From contig NZ_OY734020.1 in assembly GCF_963455295.1 (NCBI RefSeq), positions 3,100,001 to 3,164,000 of the forward strand: 64,000 nucleotides of DNA, written 5' to 3'. Both the position numbers and the translations under genes were made by a program. Position 1 is the first letter of the stretch; each line of letters begins with the position of its first letter. The notes under the pieces were generated by a model. The model worked only from the letters and a program-made list of their open reading frames with translations, had not been told where the DNA came from and made no database searches. This DNA is from Candidatus Thiodiazotropha sp. CDECU1 (lineage in GTDB: Bacteria > Pseudomonadota > Gammaproteobacteria > Chromatiales > Chromatiaceae). Positions 55,946 to 64,000 of this stretch are shown here, in pieces.

Positions 55946-56383
55946 TTATGGATTTGTCCGGTAGGGTAGCGTGATGACGATCTCAGACTCTTTCTCGGTC
56001 CTTTGCATGCCGCTCACATCCGCATCCCATGGGAGTCTGAATCGACGCCGCATTGAGGAGGAGGAAGAGACGAAGCTATGACCGCGCTCGCTGCGATTCT
56101 CCACCCGATGGGCCTCTTTGTTCTGCACCAGGAGGGAGCGACCCTCCACACTCACCTGAATGGCTTCGGGTGAATAACCTTGCAGGAAGATGCGCAGATG
56201 GTAGCCCGAATCATCCTGATCCTGGCTGAATCTGACCCGTCGTTGTACATGGAAAGAGGATGGTGCTTCAGCGGCCCGGCTGGATGGCATACCTGGATGA
56301 TAGTAGCCGGGAGGTTGGGCATAGAGCTGGGTAGCGGCCAGAGTCAGGCAGAACACGCTGATTGAATAAAGCAAGCCTTTCAT
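55946..56383 (-). CDS. Secreted Hsp20/alpha-crystallin-like protein
   Basis: 145 residues from the ATG at 56383, which has a strong GAGGAGG site; the in-frame TTG at 56398 is inside that site. The signal peptide ends near LYAQPP. The rest resembles an alpha-crystallin domain (YHLRIFLQGYSPEAIQVSVE, RRFRLPWDADVSGMQRTEK) with a short IVITLPY C-terminal motif. Probably a periplasmic small chaperone; export is inferred from the leader. Between pgsA and the tRNAs. Confidence 0.7.
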   Translation of the reverse strand: MKGLLYSISVFCLTLAATQLYAQPPGYYHPGMPSSRAAEAPSSFHVQRRVRFSQDQDDSGYHLRIFLQGYSPEAIQVSVEGRSLLVQNKEAHRVENRSERGHSFVSSSSSMRRRFRLPWDADVSGMQRTEKESEIVITLPYRTNP

Positions 56384-56518
56384 TATTAACCTCCTCAAAA
56401 CTCCTGTTTCATATTGTTAAGCTTAGCAGTTCACCGGGTTGGGAACCTGTCCTTAGTCGTTGCCTGGGAAATGCACAACCCGGGGCATTTTCAGCTTCTT
56501 TGGGCCCTGGGGGGATGT

Positions 56519-57112
56519 CTATTTCCGCTCCAACGAGCCACCGAGCTGGCGCTCTCCCAGCAGGCTGGGCAGGGCACCCCGAATATAGATCACCATCGAC
56601 CAAAGGGTGAGTATGGCAGCTATATAGAGCAGTACGAAGCCGACTGTATAGACGGGTATGTTCCACAAGGGCTCTTTATAGATGAGCAGCAGGATGGCAA
56701 TCATCTGCACCGCGGTCTTGAATTTCCCGATCAACGACACCGCAACCATTGCCCTGGCACCGAGCTCGGCCATCCATTCGCGCAAGGCTGAAATGGTGAT
56801 CTCCCGGCCGATGATCACTGCTGCCGGAATGGCGAATGCCGGGGTTGGTTCCGACTGCACAAGCAGTAACAGGGAGACAGCCACCATCAGCTTGTCCGCC
56901 ACTGGATCGAGAAAGGCGCCAAACGGAGATACCTGGCCCCAACGCCTGGCCAGATAGCCATCGAACCAGTCTGTAACCGCCGCGATGGAGAATACCAGGG
57001 CACAACTGAGCCGGGCCCACTCCACGGGGAGATAGAAAAGCAGCACGAATACCGGGATCAAGACGATTCGCAACAGAGTGAGAATGTTAGGAATATTCCA
57101 CATTTTGATCAC
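56519..57112 (-). CDS. pgsA: CDP-diacylglycerol-glycerol-3-phosphate 3-phosphatidyltransferase
   Basis: 197 residues (GTG start overlapping the uvrC stop; the ATG three codons later gives 194). The CDP-alcohol phosphotransferase motif DWFDGYLARRWGQVSPFG continues into FLDPVADK. Four to five membrane helices. It makes phosphatidylglycerophosphate, the first step to phosphatidylglycerol and cardiolipin. Directly follows uvrC, as in E. coli. Confidence 0.95.
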   Translation of the reverse strand: MIKMWNIPNILTLLRIVLIPVFVLLFYLPVEWARLSCALVFSIAAVTDWFDGYLARRWGQVSPFGAFLDPVADKLMVAVSLLLLVQSEPTPAFAIPAAVIIGREITISALREWMAELGARAMVAVSLIGKFKTAVQMIAILLLIYKEPLWNIPVYTVGFVLLYIAAILTLWSMVIYIRGALPSLLGERQLGGSLERK

Positions 57113-58932
57113 TAGCCCTTATCATGAAATGCGTGATAGATCTGCTCCGCCAAGGCTGTACTGACACCTTCGACACTGGCAATATCCTCTATACCTGCCC
57201 TCGACAGCTCCTGCAGACCACCAAACTGTTTCATCAACCTCTGTCTACGCTTGGGACCAATACCGGGTATCTGTTCCAGAACTGAGCGATTTCGGGTCTT
57301 GGAACGCCGCTGCCGATGGGCCGTAATGGCAAATCGATGGGCTTCATCCCGAATCTGTTGGATTAAATGCAGTGCCGGTGAATCAGCAGGCAGTATAATG
57401 GGTGCCCTGCGCCCCAACAAGAACAGCTGTTCCATACCCGCCTTTCGTTCCACACCTTTAGCCACCCCTAACAGGGTCAACCCTGAGATACCGAGATCCT
57501 GCAATCGATCATGTACAGCGCCGATCTGGCCCTTGCCCCCATCGATGAGCAGTATATCAGGCAGTGCCACCTCCCCTTTCTTGACCCTACGATAGCGACG
57601 TTCAAGGGCCTGAGCCATGGCAGCGTAATCATCCCCCGGGGTGATGCCTTCGATATTGAAACGCCGGTAGTCGGACTTCAACGGCCCCTGCTCATTGAAG
57701 ACCACACAGGATGCCACCGTCGACTCACCCCGGGTGTGGCTGATGTCAAAGCACTCCATCCGCTCCGGGATTGCCGGCAATTGCAAGGCCTGCTGCAAGG
57801 CCTGCAGGCGCTCTTCCATACCGGCCTGGGCACTGAGTCTGGCCTGCAGGGCCATTTCCGCATTCCCCTGGGCCATTTTCAACCAACGGGCACGCTCCCC
57901 ACGTACCCTGCTGCTGATACGGACCCGATGATCGGCCTGTCTGCTGAGCACCTCCTGCAGCAGTCCCTGCTCCGCCAACTGCTGATTGATGATGATCTCA
58001 TTGGGAACCGGTTTTTCCAGATAGTATTGGGAGACAAAGGCCTGCAGGATGGTCTCTTCGGTAGCATCCCGGGGTGCGGATGGATAGAACGACTTATTCC
58101 CGAGATTGCGACCAGCGCGAATATAAAACACCTGGATACAGACACTCCCTCCCTGCTTGGCCAGGGCAACGATATCCAGGTCCCCCCCCTCGCCACTCAC
58201 ATATTGCCGCTCATGGATTCGCCTTAAATGTTTGATTTGATCCCGATAGATAGCCGCTTGTTCAAAATCCAGTTGCTGGGAGGCACACTCCATGAGCGTC
58301 ACCAGCTCGTCGATCACCTGGCTTGTTTTGCCTTCCAGAAAGAGCACCGCATGCTGCACATCCTCCGCATAGGCCTCAGCAGATGTCAGTCCGACACAGG
58401 GCCCGCTGCAGCGCTTAATCTGATATTGCAGACAGGCCCTGGAGCGATTGCGAAAAAAACTCTCCTCGCATTGACGCACGGGAAAAATCTTTTGCAACAC
58501 CTGCAGGGTCTCCCGGGTCGATGCAGCACTGGGATAGGGACCGAAATAGCGACCCTTGCCCCGTCGTGCACCGCGCCGGAACGAGAGTGCCGGGTAGGTA
58601 TGATCTGTGGAAAGATAGATATAGGGGTAACTCTTGTCGTCCCGTAACAGCACATTGTATTTAGGCTTGAGAGACTTGATGAGGTGATTTTCCAGCAGCA
58701 GCGCTTCGGCTTCAGTATGGGTGACGATGACCTCGATATTGGCAATCTGCCCCACCATGCTCTGAATGCGTCGATTGAGGCTGCGGGTAAAATAGCTGGA
58801 GACCCGTTTTTTCAGATTCTTGGCCTTGCCCACATAGAGTACCTTGCCCTCCACATTGAGCATGCGATAGACACCTGGCCTGGTGGTCAGGGTCTTGAGA
58901 TAGCCGGTGTGATCAAATTCCCTCTGCTGCAT
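57112..58932 (-). CDS. uvrC: Excinuclease ABC subunit C
   Basis: 606 residues. GIY-YIG nuclease domain (PGVYRMLNVEGKVLYVGKA), cysteine-rich segment (CLQYQIKRCSGPC), UVR domain, RNase H-like endonuclease half (ECFDISHTRGESTVAS) and C-terminal helix-hairpin-helix (LEQIPGIGPKRRQRLMKQFG). It makes both incisions in nucleotide excision repair. The MITE-like element lies 10 bp upstream of the start codon and probably separates it from its former promoter or from uvrY. Confidence 0.97.
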   Translation of the reverse strand: MQQREFDHTGYLKTLTTRPGVYRMLNVEGKVLYVGKAKNLKKRVSSYFTRSLNRRIQSMVGQIANIEVIVTHTEAEALLLENHLIKSLKPKYNVLLRDDKSYPYIYLSTDHTYPALSFRRGARRGKGRYFGPYPSAASTRETLQVLQKIFPVRQCEESFFRNRSRACLQYQIKRCSGPCVGLTSAEAYAEDVQHAVLFLEGKTSQVIDELVTLMECASQQLDFEQAAIYRDQIKHLRRIHERQYVSGEGGDLDIVALAKQGGSVCIQVFYIRAGRNLGNKSFYPSAPRDATEETILQAFVSQYYLEKPVPNEIIINQQLAEQGLLQEVLSRQADHRVRISSRVRGERARWLKMAQGNAEMALQARLSAQAGMEERLQALQQALQLPAIPERMECFDISHTRGESTVASCVVFNEQGPLKSDYRRFNIEGITPGDDYAAMAQALERRYRRVKKGEVALPDILLIDGGKGQIGAVHDRLQDLGISGLTLLGVAKGVERKAGMEQLFLLGRRAPIILPADSPALHLIQQIRDEAHRFAITAHRQRRSKTRNRSVLEQIPGIGPKRRQRLMKQFGGLQELSRAGIEDIASVEGVSTALAEQIYHAFHDKG

Positions 58933-58942
58933 GATTCAGTAC

Positions 58943-59238
58943 TAGGGCCTGTTAACATTAATCCAGTGCACTCTGCTGGGACTGTTTTTGCGCCCAGCAA
59001 GGCAGAATGAGCGTGGTGTAGCACCGCTACATGAGCGAATGATAACGCCGCTGGGCGCAAAAACAGCCCCAGCCCTTCGGGTTGCGCCCCGAAGGAAGTG
59101 CCCTTGGGGTGCGCCTGAAAAAGCGCCACTCAGCGTTGCTCGTCGTTCATTTGGAGTCACCAAACTTCTCTCCTCGCGCCTTGATTGGCGCTTTTTCAGG
59201 CACAACAGAGTGCATTGGATTAGTGTTAACAGGCCCTA
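58943..59238. mobile_element. 296-bp MITE-like element
   Basis: Terminal inverted repeats of about 34 bp with two mismatches: left TAGGGCCTGTTAACA.., right the inverse ending TGTTAACAGGCCCTA. The interior contains inverted pairs (TTGCGCCCAGC / GCTGGGCGCAA; CTTCGGG / CCCGAAG; GCCTGAAAAAGCGCC / GGCGCTTTTTCAGGC) and no gene. A second end copy lies at 1-29. A further TGTTAACACTAATC fragment abuts the right end, suggesting nested insertion. Confidence 0.8.
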
Positions 59239-59345
59239 AGTGTTAACACTAATCTGTTTATGATATTACCAAGCTTTATCCTTATGACGACAGGCAGCCG
59301 GAAATCAATGGGGTCAGAAATAGGGGGGTTATTCCGCAGAATCGA

Positions 59346-59978
59346 CTATCGACTCTCGAGCAGTTCCCGGGCACGCCGAAAGATCTTTTGAAACATGGCT
59401 GGGGTAAGCCTGCGGGTCTGGGTGTTGTAGCGACTGCAATGATAGGAGTCGATCATCAGCTGCCGTTCACTCAGCTGATGTTCTGTAGCGTGAGCAAATG
59501 GGAAGCTCTTCTGCCTGAGCCCCAGGGCCTTGATTACAGCCTGGTGGGCAATCGAGCCCAGGCTGATGACAATACTGTTGTGCGGCATTGCATCCAATTC
59601 ATTCCGCAGAAAGCCGTTACAACTATTGATTTCACTGCCCACGGGTTTGTTTTGAGGCGGCAGACACTTCACCGCATTGGTGATGCGGCAGTTATGCAGC
59701 TTTAGTCCATCGTTTCGGGAAACGGCCTCGGGTTGATTGGAAAAACCGAATTCGTAGAGCGTGTCATATAGCAGGATGCCGGCGTGATCACCGGTAAATG
59801 GTCGACCGGTAGCGTTGGCGCCATGCATACCAGGCGCCAGACCGACGACCAGCAATTGTGCATCGGCAGCACCGAATGGGGCCACTGGAGCGGCATGATA
59901 ATCGGGATAATCGACCTTCACCTGGCCAAGAAAATCAACCAAGCGCGGGCAACTACGACACTTGGCATCGAAGATCAT
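59346..59978 (-). CDS. Uracil-DNA glycosylase family protein (family 5-like)
   Basis: 210 residues. N-terminal cysteines (CRSCPRL) fit a 4Fe-4S-type family. Motif 1 is VGLAPGMHGANATGRPFTGD, which has alanine where other UDGs have the catalytic Asp or Asn, as in UDGb (family 5). Motif 2 region is DSYHCSRYNTQT. It removes uracil and related bases from DNA. Its ATG overlaps the uvrY-like stop (ATGA), so it is coupled to that regulator. Confidence 0.88.
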   Translation of the reverse strand: MIFDAKCRSCPRLVDFLGQVKVDYPDYHAAPVAPFGAADAQLLVVGLAPGMHGANATGRPFTGDHAGILLYDTLYEFGFSNQPEAVSRNDGLKLHNCRITNAVKCLPPQNKPVGSEINSCNGFLRNELDAMPHNSIVISLGSIAHQAVIKALGLRQKSFPFAHATEHQLSERQLMIDSYHCSRYNTQTRRLTPAMFQKIFRRARELLESR

Positions 59979-60625
59979 GAGTTGTTTTCGCTGTCTTTCA
60001 GGATTCCATGTCGATACGCAAGGCGCGTCAATTCCACATCATTTTTAATATCGAGTTTATCGTAAATACGTTGCCGATAGGTGCTGACGGTTTTCGGACT
60101 GAGGGAAAGGATATCGGATATTTCCAGGTTCTTATGTCCCTCGAGTATCTGTAGCAATACCTGCACTTCCCTGGATGACAAGGCCTTGAACGGATTCTCT
60201 GAGCTTCCCTGCCACTCGGTAAGGGTATGTTTCCTGGCCACATCGGATGCGATGTAGTGATGACCACCATGCACAGCCCTAAGGGCACGCAGCATCTCAT
60301 CGGCTGGGCACCCCTTGGTGAGAAAGCCCATGGCACCCACCTCATGCAGGCGCGAGGGAAAGGGATCTTCATCAAGAACGGTTAGGGCAATCACCTTCAG
60401 GTCAGGTTTGATGCGCAACAGCCTGCGGGTCGCTTCAATACCGCCCATACCCGGCATGTTGACGTCCATCAACACAACGTCCGGAGAAGTCTGATGCAGC
60501 AGCTCAATCGCCTCTTCTCCGCTTGACGCTTCTCCAGTGACATCGATATCGGGTGCTTTGTCCAAAATGCCTTTTACACCGGTTCTAATCAGTTCGTGAT
60601 CATCAACCAGTAGAACTTTTATCAT
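59975..60625 (-). CDS. uvrY: GacA/UvrY-type response regulator
   Basis: 216 residues. Receiver domain with phosphoacceptor in VVLMDVNMPGMGG (D54) and a C-terminal LuxR HTH (LSSREVQVLLQILEGHKNLE, SLSPKTVSTYRQRIYDKL). This is the length and sequence type of GacA/UvrY/SirA, partner of a BarA/GacS kinase and activator of CsrB-type small RNAs. Its place upstream of uvrC is conserved in gammaproteobacteria; here the UDG gene and a MITE lie between. Confidence 0.92.
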   Translation of the reverse strand: MIKVLLVDDHELIRTGVKGILDKAPDIDVTGEASSGEEAIELLHQTSPDVVLMDVNMPGMGGIEATRRLLRIKPDLKVIALTVLDEDPFPSRLHEVGAMGFLTKGCPADEMLRALRAVHGGHHYIASDVARKHTLTEWQGSSENPFKALSSREVQVLLQILEGHKNLEISDILSLSPKTVSTYRQRIYDKLDIKNDVELTRLAYRHGILKDSENNS

Positions 60626-60794
60626 TTCTGTATCTCATGAGGTCCCTCTTGTGTATTTCTGCGAACCGGAATTGCATTCCTTTTATCTCATCCAGAGCAT
60701 CCCGGCAGACCGACATATCGGTACTAATGTACCCCAAACCGCCGGTTACGGCGAGTACCCTAAGTCATTAGATATTCAATCCTCAGCACTTCTG

Positions 60795-61298
60795 TCAACT
60801 ATATTCCGGTAGCAGCATTTCACCCGTAACCATGTGATTTTTGAGATCAAATCCATGGCCTTGCGCAACACAATAGTGCAACCATTTGGAGAGAAACAGG
60901 TTGATTCGCCAACGTTGCTCGAGGGTGGGATTGCCCCCCCATCGATGCAGGGGCAGACTCGACTGTCTAAGATCCATCACATCGATCTGCCTGGAATCGT
61001 GATAGACCCTAAGCGTTGCATCAGGGTCGGGGTAGTCACCTACAACATGGCTGAAATAGTAGGTTAAGTGGACAAGCGTGGTATAGGGGGTCTGTTCCAG
61101 GGCCTCGAGGTGGAGATCCATGCCCCGCGCAAGGTTGGATTGATACTTGCCTGACATCTCGGCAAGTGCCGGTGCCAAGCGCATCAACGATGCATAGTTT
61201 TCCTCACTCAGATCCAGCACCATTCCCACGCTTGGTCTCGCGCTCAACATCTTGCGTATGTTCCATGGGTAACTGGCTCTATACATGAATGGATTCAA
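60795..61298 (-). CDS. DUF1249 family protein (YqiB-like)
   Basis: 167 residues of the DUF1249 family (MLSARPSVGMVLDLSEENYA, LHLEALEQTPYTTLVHLTYY, PDPDATLRVYHDSRQIDVM, LFLSKWLHYCVAQGH). Function unknown. A start four codons in (MYRASYPW) is possible. The 169-bp gap to uvrY shows nothing distinct. Confidence 0.85.
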   Translation of the reverse strand: MNPFMYRASYPWNIRKMLSARPSVGMVLDLSEENYASLMRLAPALAEMSGKYQSNLARGMDLHLEALEQTPYTTLVHLTYYFSHVVGDYPDPDATLRVYHDSRQIDVMDLRQSSLPLHRWGGNPTLEQRWRINLFLSKWLHYCVAQGHGFDLKNHMVTGEMLLPEYS

Positions 61299-61389
61299 CT
61301 TCCTCTTCTCTGGGTAGACAATAGTATAAGCGAGGCGGTAGATGGTCGAGTTATCAACCCGGTATATAAAAGTGCGGGGTCAATAATAG

Positions 61390-61421
61390 AAAACCCTGGA
61401 TTGATAACTTCATCCAGGGTT
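61390..61421 (-). terminator. Probable terminator downstream of the thioredoxin gene
   Basis: 10-bp stem AACCCTGGAT / ATCCAGGGTT; on the minus strand TTTTCTATT follows. It lies about 150 bp after the thioredoxin stop. The rest of 61299-61569 shows no gene. Confidence 0.55.
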
Positions 61422-61569
61422 ACCAAACAAAAAAGCAGGTCAGGGCGACGCCATGCAACTTGCGAAGCCCTTTTCACCATTCCACAGCGCGGCTTAAAGT
61501 CTCCTGATGCGCTGATTGCCGGTATACCTTATCCAAATCCCACCACCCGGGATGCGGTAAGACACTCAG

Positions 61570-61947
61570 TCAGGCATTTTGTCCCTTCTGTTGATCCGCT
61601 TCGATTTGCGCGCGAACCTCGTTCATGTCCAGCTCGCCTGCTTTACCCAATAATTCACGAAAGGCGGATTCCGGTAGGGCGCCTGGTTGGGAGAAAATGA
61701 TGATATTGTCACGAAAAATCATCAGCGTTGGAATCGAGCGCACCTGAAAATGCATCGCCAGTTCCTGCTCTTCCTCGGTATTGACCTTACCGAAAACGAT
61801 ATTATCGTGATCCTCTGACACCGACTCGTAAGTTGGCGCAAAAGACCTGCAGGGCCCACACCAGGGAGCCCAAAAGTCAATGATGACAAAATCGTTCTCT
61901 GTAATTGTCGATTCGAAGTTATCTTTTGTCAGTTCTACTACTGCCAC
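61570..61947 (-). CDS. Thioredoxin family protein
   Basis: 125 residues, slightly longer than TrxA because of a charged glutamine-rich tail. Active site WCGPC in FWAPWCGPCRSFAP and the cis-proline in RSIPTLMIF. Cytoplasmic disulfide reductase. No signal peptide. It is a second-type thioredoxin rather than clear TrxA. Confidence 0.88.
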   Translation of the reverse strand: MAVVELTKDNFESTITENDFVIIDFWAPWCGPCRSFAPTYESVSEDHDNIVFGKVNTEEEQELAMHFQVRSIPTLMIFRDNIIIFSQPGALPESAFRELLGKAGELDMNEVRAQIEADQQKGQNA

Positions 61948-62171
61948 TTTCCGGCCCCTTGCTGAAATCTAAAAAATTGATGGGATATTATCAGAATAGC
62001 CGATTTAATTCTTCTCGGAATAATCAAACAGACGATACTATCGAGTCACTCAAAATCTGCTGCCGGTATAACAATAATCTGAGTTGTATAGGCATGAGTT
62101 GAGTTCTCTGAAAGGCCGCTCCCATGAGCAGCCTTGCTGATGACCGGACTCAGAAAACCTTTCGTATCGCC

Positions 62172-62888
<717 letters not shown>

Positions 62889-62977
62889 CTATCAATAGGT
62901 GGATACAGGGTGTTTATGAAGGAGAGTCCCTCCTCCTTCGATCCAAAGAGATAAGAAAAAATCTCCCCTACATACTA

Positions 62978-64000
62978 TCAACCCGATGCGAGCTTTAGCA
63001 TTAAACTATTGAGACGCCGCACAAAAGCTGCGGGATCATCCAACTGCCCGCCTTCAGCAAGCTGAGCCTGATCGAAGAGCACCTTGGTCAGATCGCCGAA
63101 TTTATCACCATCCTGTTCGGTTTCCAGACGCTCAACCAGCGGATGAGAGGCATTGATCTCCATGATCGGCTTGGTTTGAGGCGCGTCCTGTCCGACTGAT
63201 TTGAGGACCCTGGCCAGATTGGCACTCATATCGTGCTCCTCCACCACCAGACAGGCGGGAGAGTCGGTGAGGCGTTGGCTGATACGAATCTCCTTGACCG
63301 TCTCACCCAGCACCTCCTGCATGCGCTGCAACAGCGCCTTGTGCTCCTCCGACTCTTTTTCGCTGTTCTCCTTCTCTTCCTTGTCTTCCAGGTCCCCCAA
63401 GTCAAGGGCGCCTTTGGCCACCGATTGCAGGGTTTTACCGTCAAACTCTGTCAGGCTTGTCACCAGCCATTCATCGACCCGGTCTGACAGCAACAATACT
63501 TCAACATCCTTCTTCTTGAGTACTTCAAGATGTGGACTGAAGCGCGCCGCCGCCGCGGTATCGGCGGTGATATAGTAGATTTTATCTTGACCCTCTTGCA
63601 TGCGGGAAACATAGTCCGCCAATGAGACACTCTTTTCGTCAGTCTCGTTATGGGTGCTGGCGAATCGCAACAAACCGGCAATCCGCTCCCGATTGGCGTA
63701 GTCTTCTGCAGGGCCCTCCTTCAACACCTTGCCGAATTGATCCCAGAAGGTCTGATACTTCTCCTTATCCGCTTCCGCCAGCTTCTCCAATGCCGACATA
63801 ATACGTTTTACATTGGCCTGTCGAATGGTGTCGATCTTGCGGTTATGTTGCAGAATTTCACGGGATACATTGAGGGGCAGGTCATCCGAATCCACCACGC
63901 CTTTCACGAAGCGTAGATAGCGGGGCATGAGCTTATCCGCCTCGTCCATGATAAACACGCGCCGCACGAAGAGTTTCACACCATGCTTCTGATCCCGGTC
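62978..64000 (-). CDS. htpG: Chaperone HtpG (Hsp90), C-terminal part, runs off the window
   Basis: About 340 C-terminal residues; the frame stays open to 64000 (DRDQKHG precedes [19 protein letters not shown]). It contains the middle-domain segment [12 protein letters not shown], the client region [16 protein letters not shown] and the dimerisation domain ([18 protein letters not shown]). Full HtpG is about 630 residues, so the ATPase domain lies beyond the window. Confidence 0.95.
   Translation of the reverse strand, partial: DRDQKHGVKLFVRRVFIMDEADKLMPRYLRFVKGVVDSDDLPLNVSREILQHNRKIDTIRQANVKRIMSALEKLAEADKEKYQTFWDQFGKVLKEGPAEDYANRERIAGLLRFASTHNETDEKSVSLADYVSRMQEGQDKIYYITADTAAAARFSPHLEVLKKKDVEVLLLSDRVDEWLVTSLTEFDGKTLQSVAKGALDLGDLEDKEEKENSEKESEEHKALLQRMQEVLGETVKEIRISQRLTDSPACLVVEEHDMSANLARVLKSVGQDAPQTKPIMEINASHPLVERLETEQDGDKFGDLTKVLFDQAQLAEGGQLDDPAAFVRRLNSLMLKLASG

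Overview
The window looks like a chromosomal stretch of a gammaproteobacterium with moderate GC. The gene order uvrY..uvrC-pgsA-tRNA Gly-Cys-Leu is the one known from enteric bacteria. A complete run of type II secretion genes, a set of XrtA/PEP-CTERM exopolysaccharide genes, an IscR-type regulator and many GGTGGGGC-type extragenic palindromes point to an environmental, possibly sulfur-oxidising or symbiotic, member of the class. That placement is inference; no rRNA or species marker is present.

Host backbone, left part (1-33.5 kb). Minus strand: a YchJ-like SEC-C protein, the RNA helicase HrpA, the three-gene proton-translocating transhydrogenase (pntA1-pntA2-pntB), and an XrtA-linked operon (histidine kinase PrsK, sigma-54 activator PrsR, TPR lipoprotein PrsT, outer-membrane export lipoprotein, tyrosine autokinase). 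Plus strand: gspG-H-I-J-K-L-M-N-D-E-F plus a Sel1-repeat lipoprotein. Then hemN, a small conserved gene, prmB, an orphan iscR with its own operator, a FemAB-like acyltransferase and an SRAP/YedK gene.

Genomic island (about 33.57-55.46 kb). Many genes here are AT-rich, and the island ends at the 3' end of tRNA-Leu(TAA) next to a P4-type integrase. It carries: (i) a 1352-residue HTH + PD-(D/E)XK nuclease + P-loop NTPase protein with a membrane-anchored partner; (ii) a RAYT (REP-associated tyrosine transposase) bracketed by GGGACACCCG motifs, an N-terminally truncated DUF3800-like gene and a KAP NTPase; (iii) a two-gene operon of membrane proteins, one with a possible TIR/SLOG-like domain; (iv) an integrase-less integron cassette array with at least three attC sites, whose cassettes encode an abortive-infection protein (now broken by an IS1182 element), an HNH nuclease, a small membrane protein and a TIR-domain protein; (v) a satellite-like module of integrase, AlpA, YdaU/DUF1376, primase and a decayed helicase.

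Host backbone, right part (55.46-64 kb). tRNA-Leu, -Cys and -Gly, a periplasmic Hsp20-like protein, pgsA, uvrC, a 296-bp MITE-like element (a second copy ends at the very start of the window), a family-5-like uracil-DNA glycosylase, uvrY/gacA, a DUF1249 gene, a thioredoxin, adk and the C-terminal part of htpG, which runs off the window.

The most notable feature is the cassette array carrying phage-defence-type cargo inside a tRNA-borne island that also holds several other putative defence modules.
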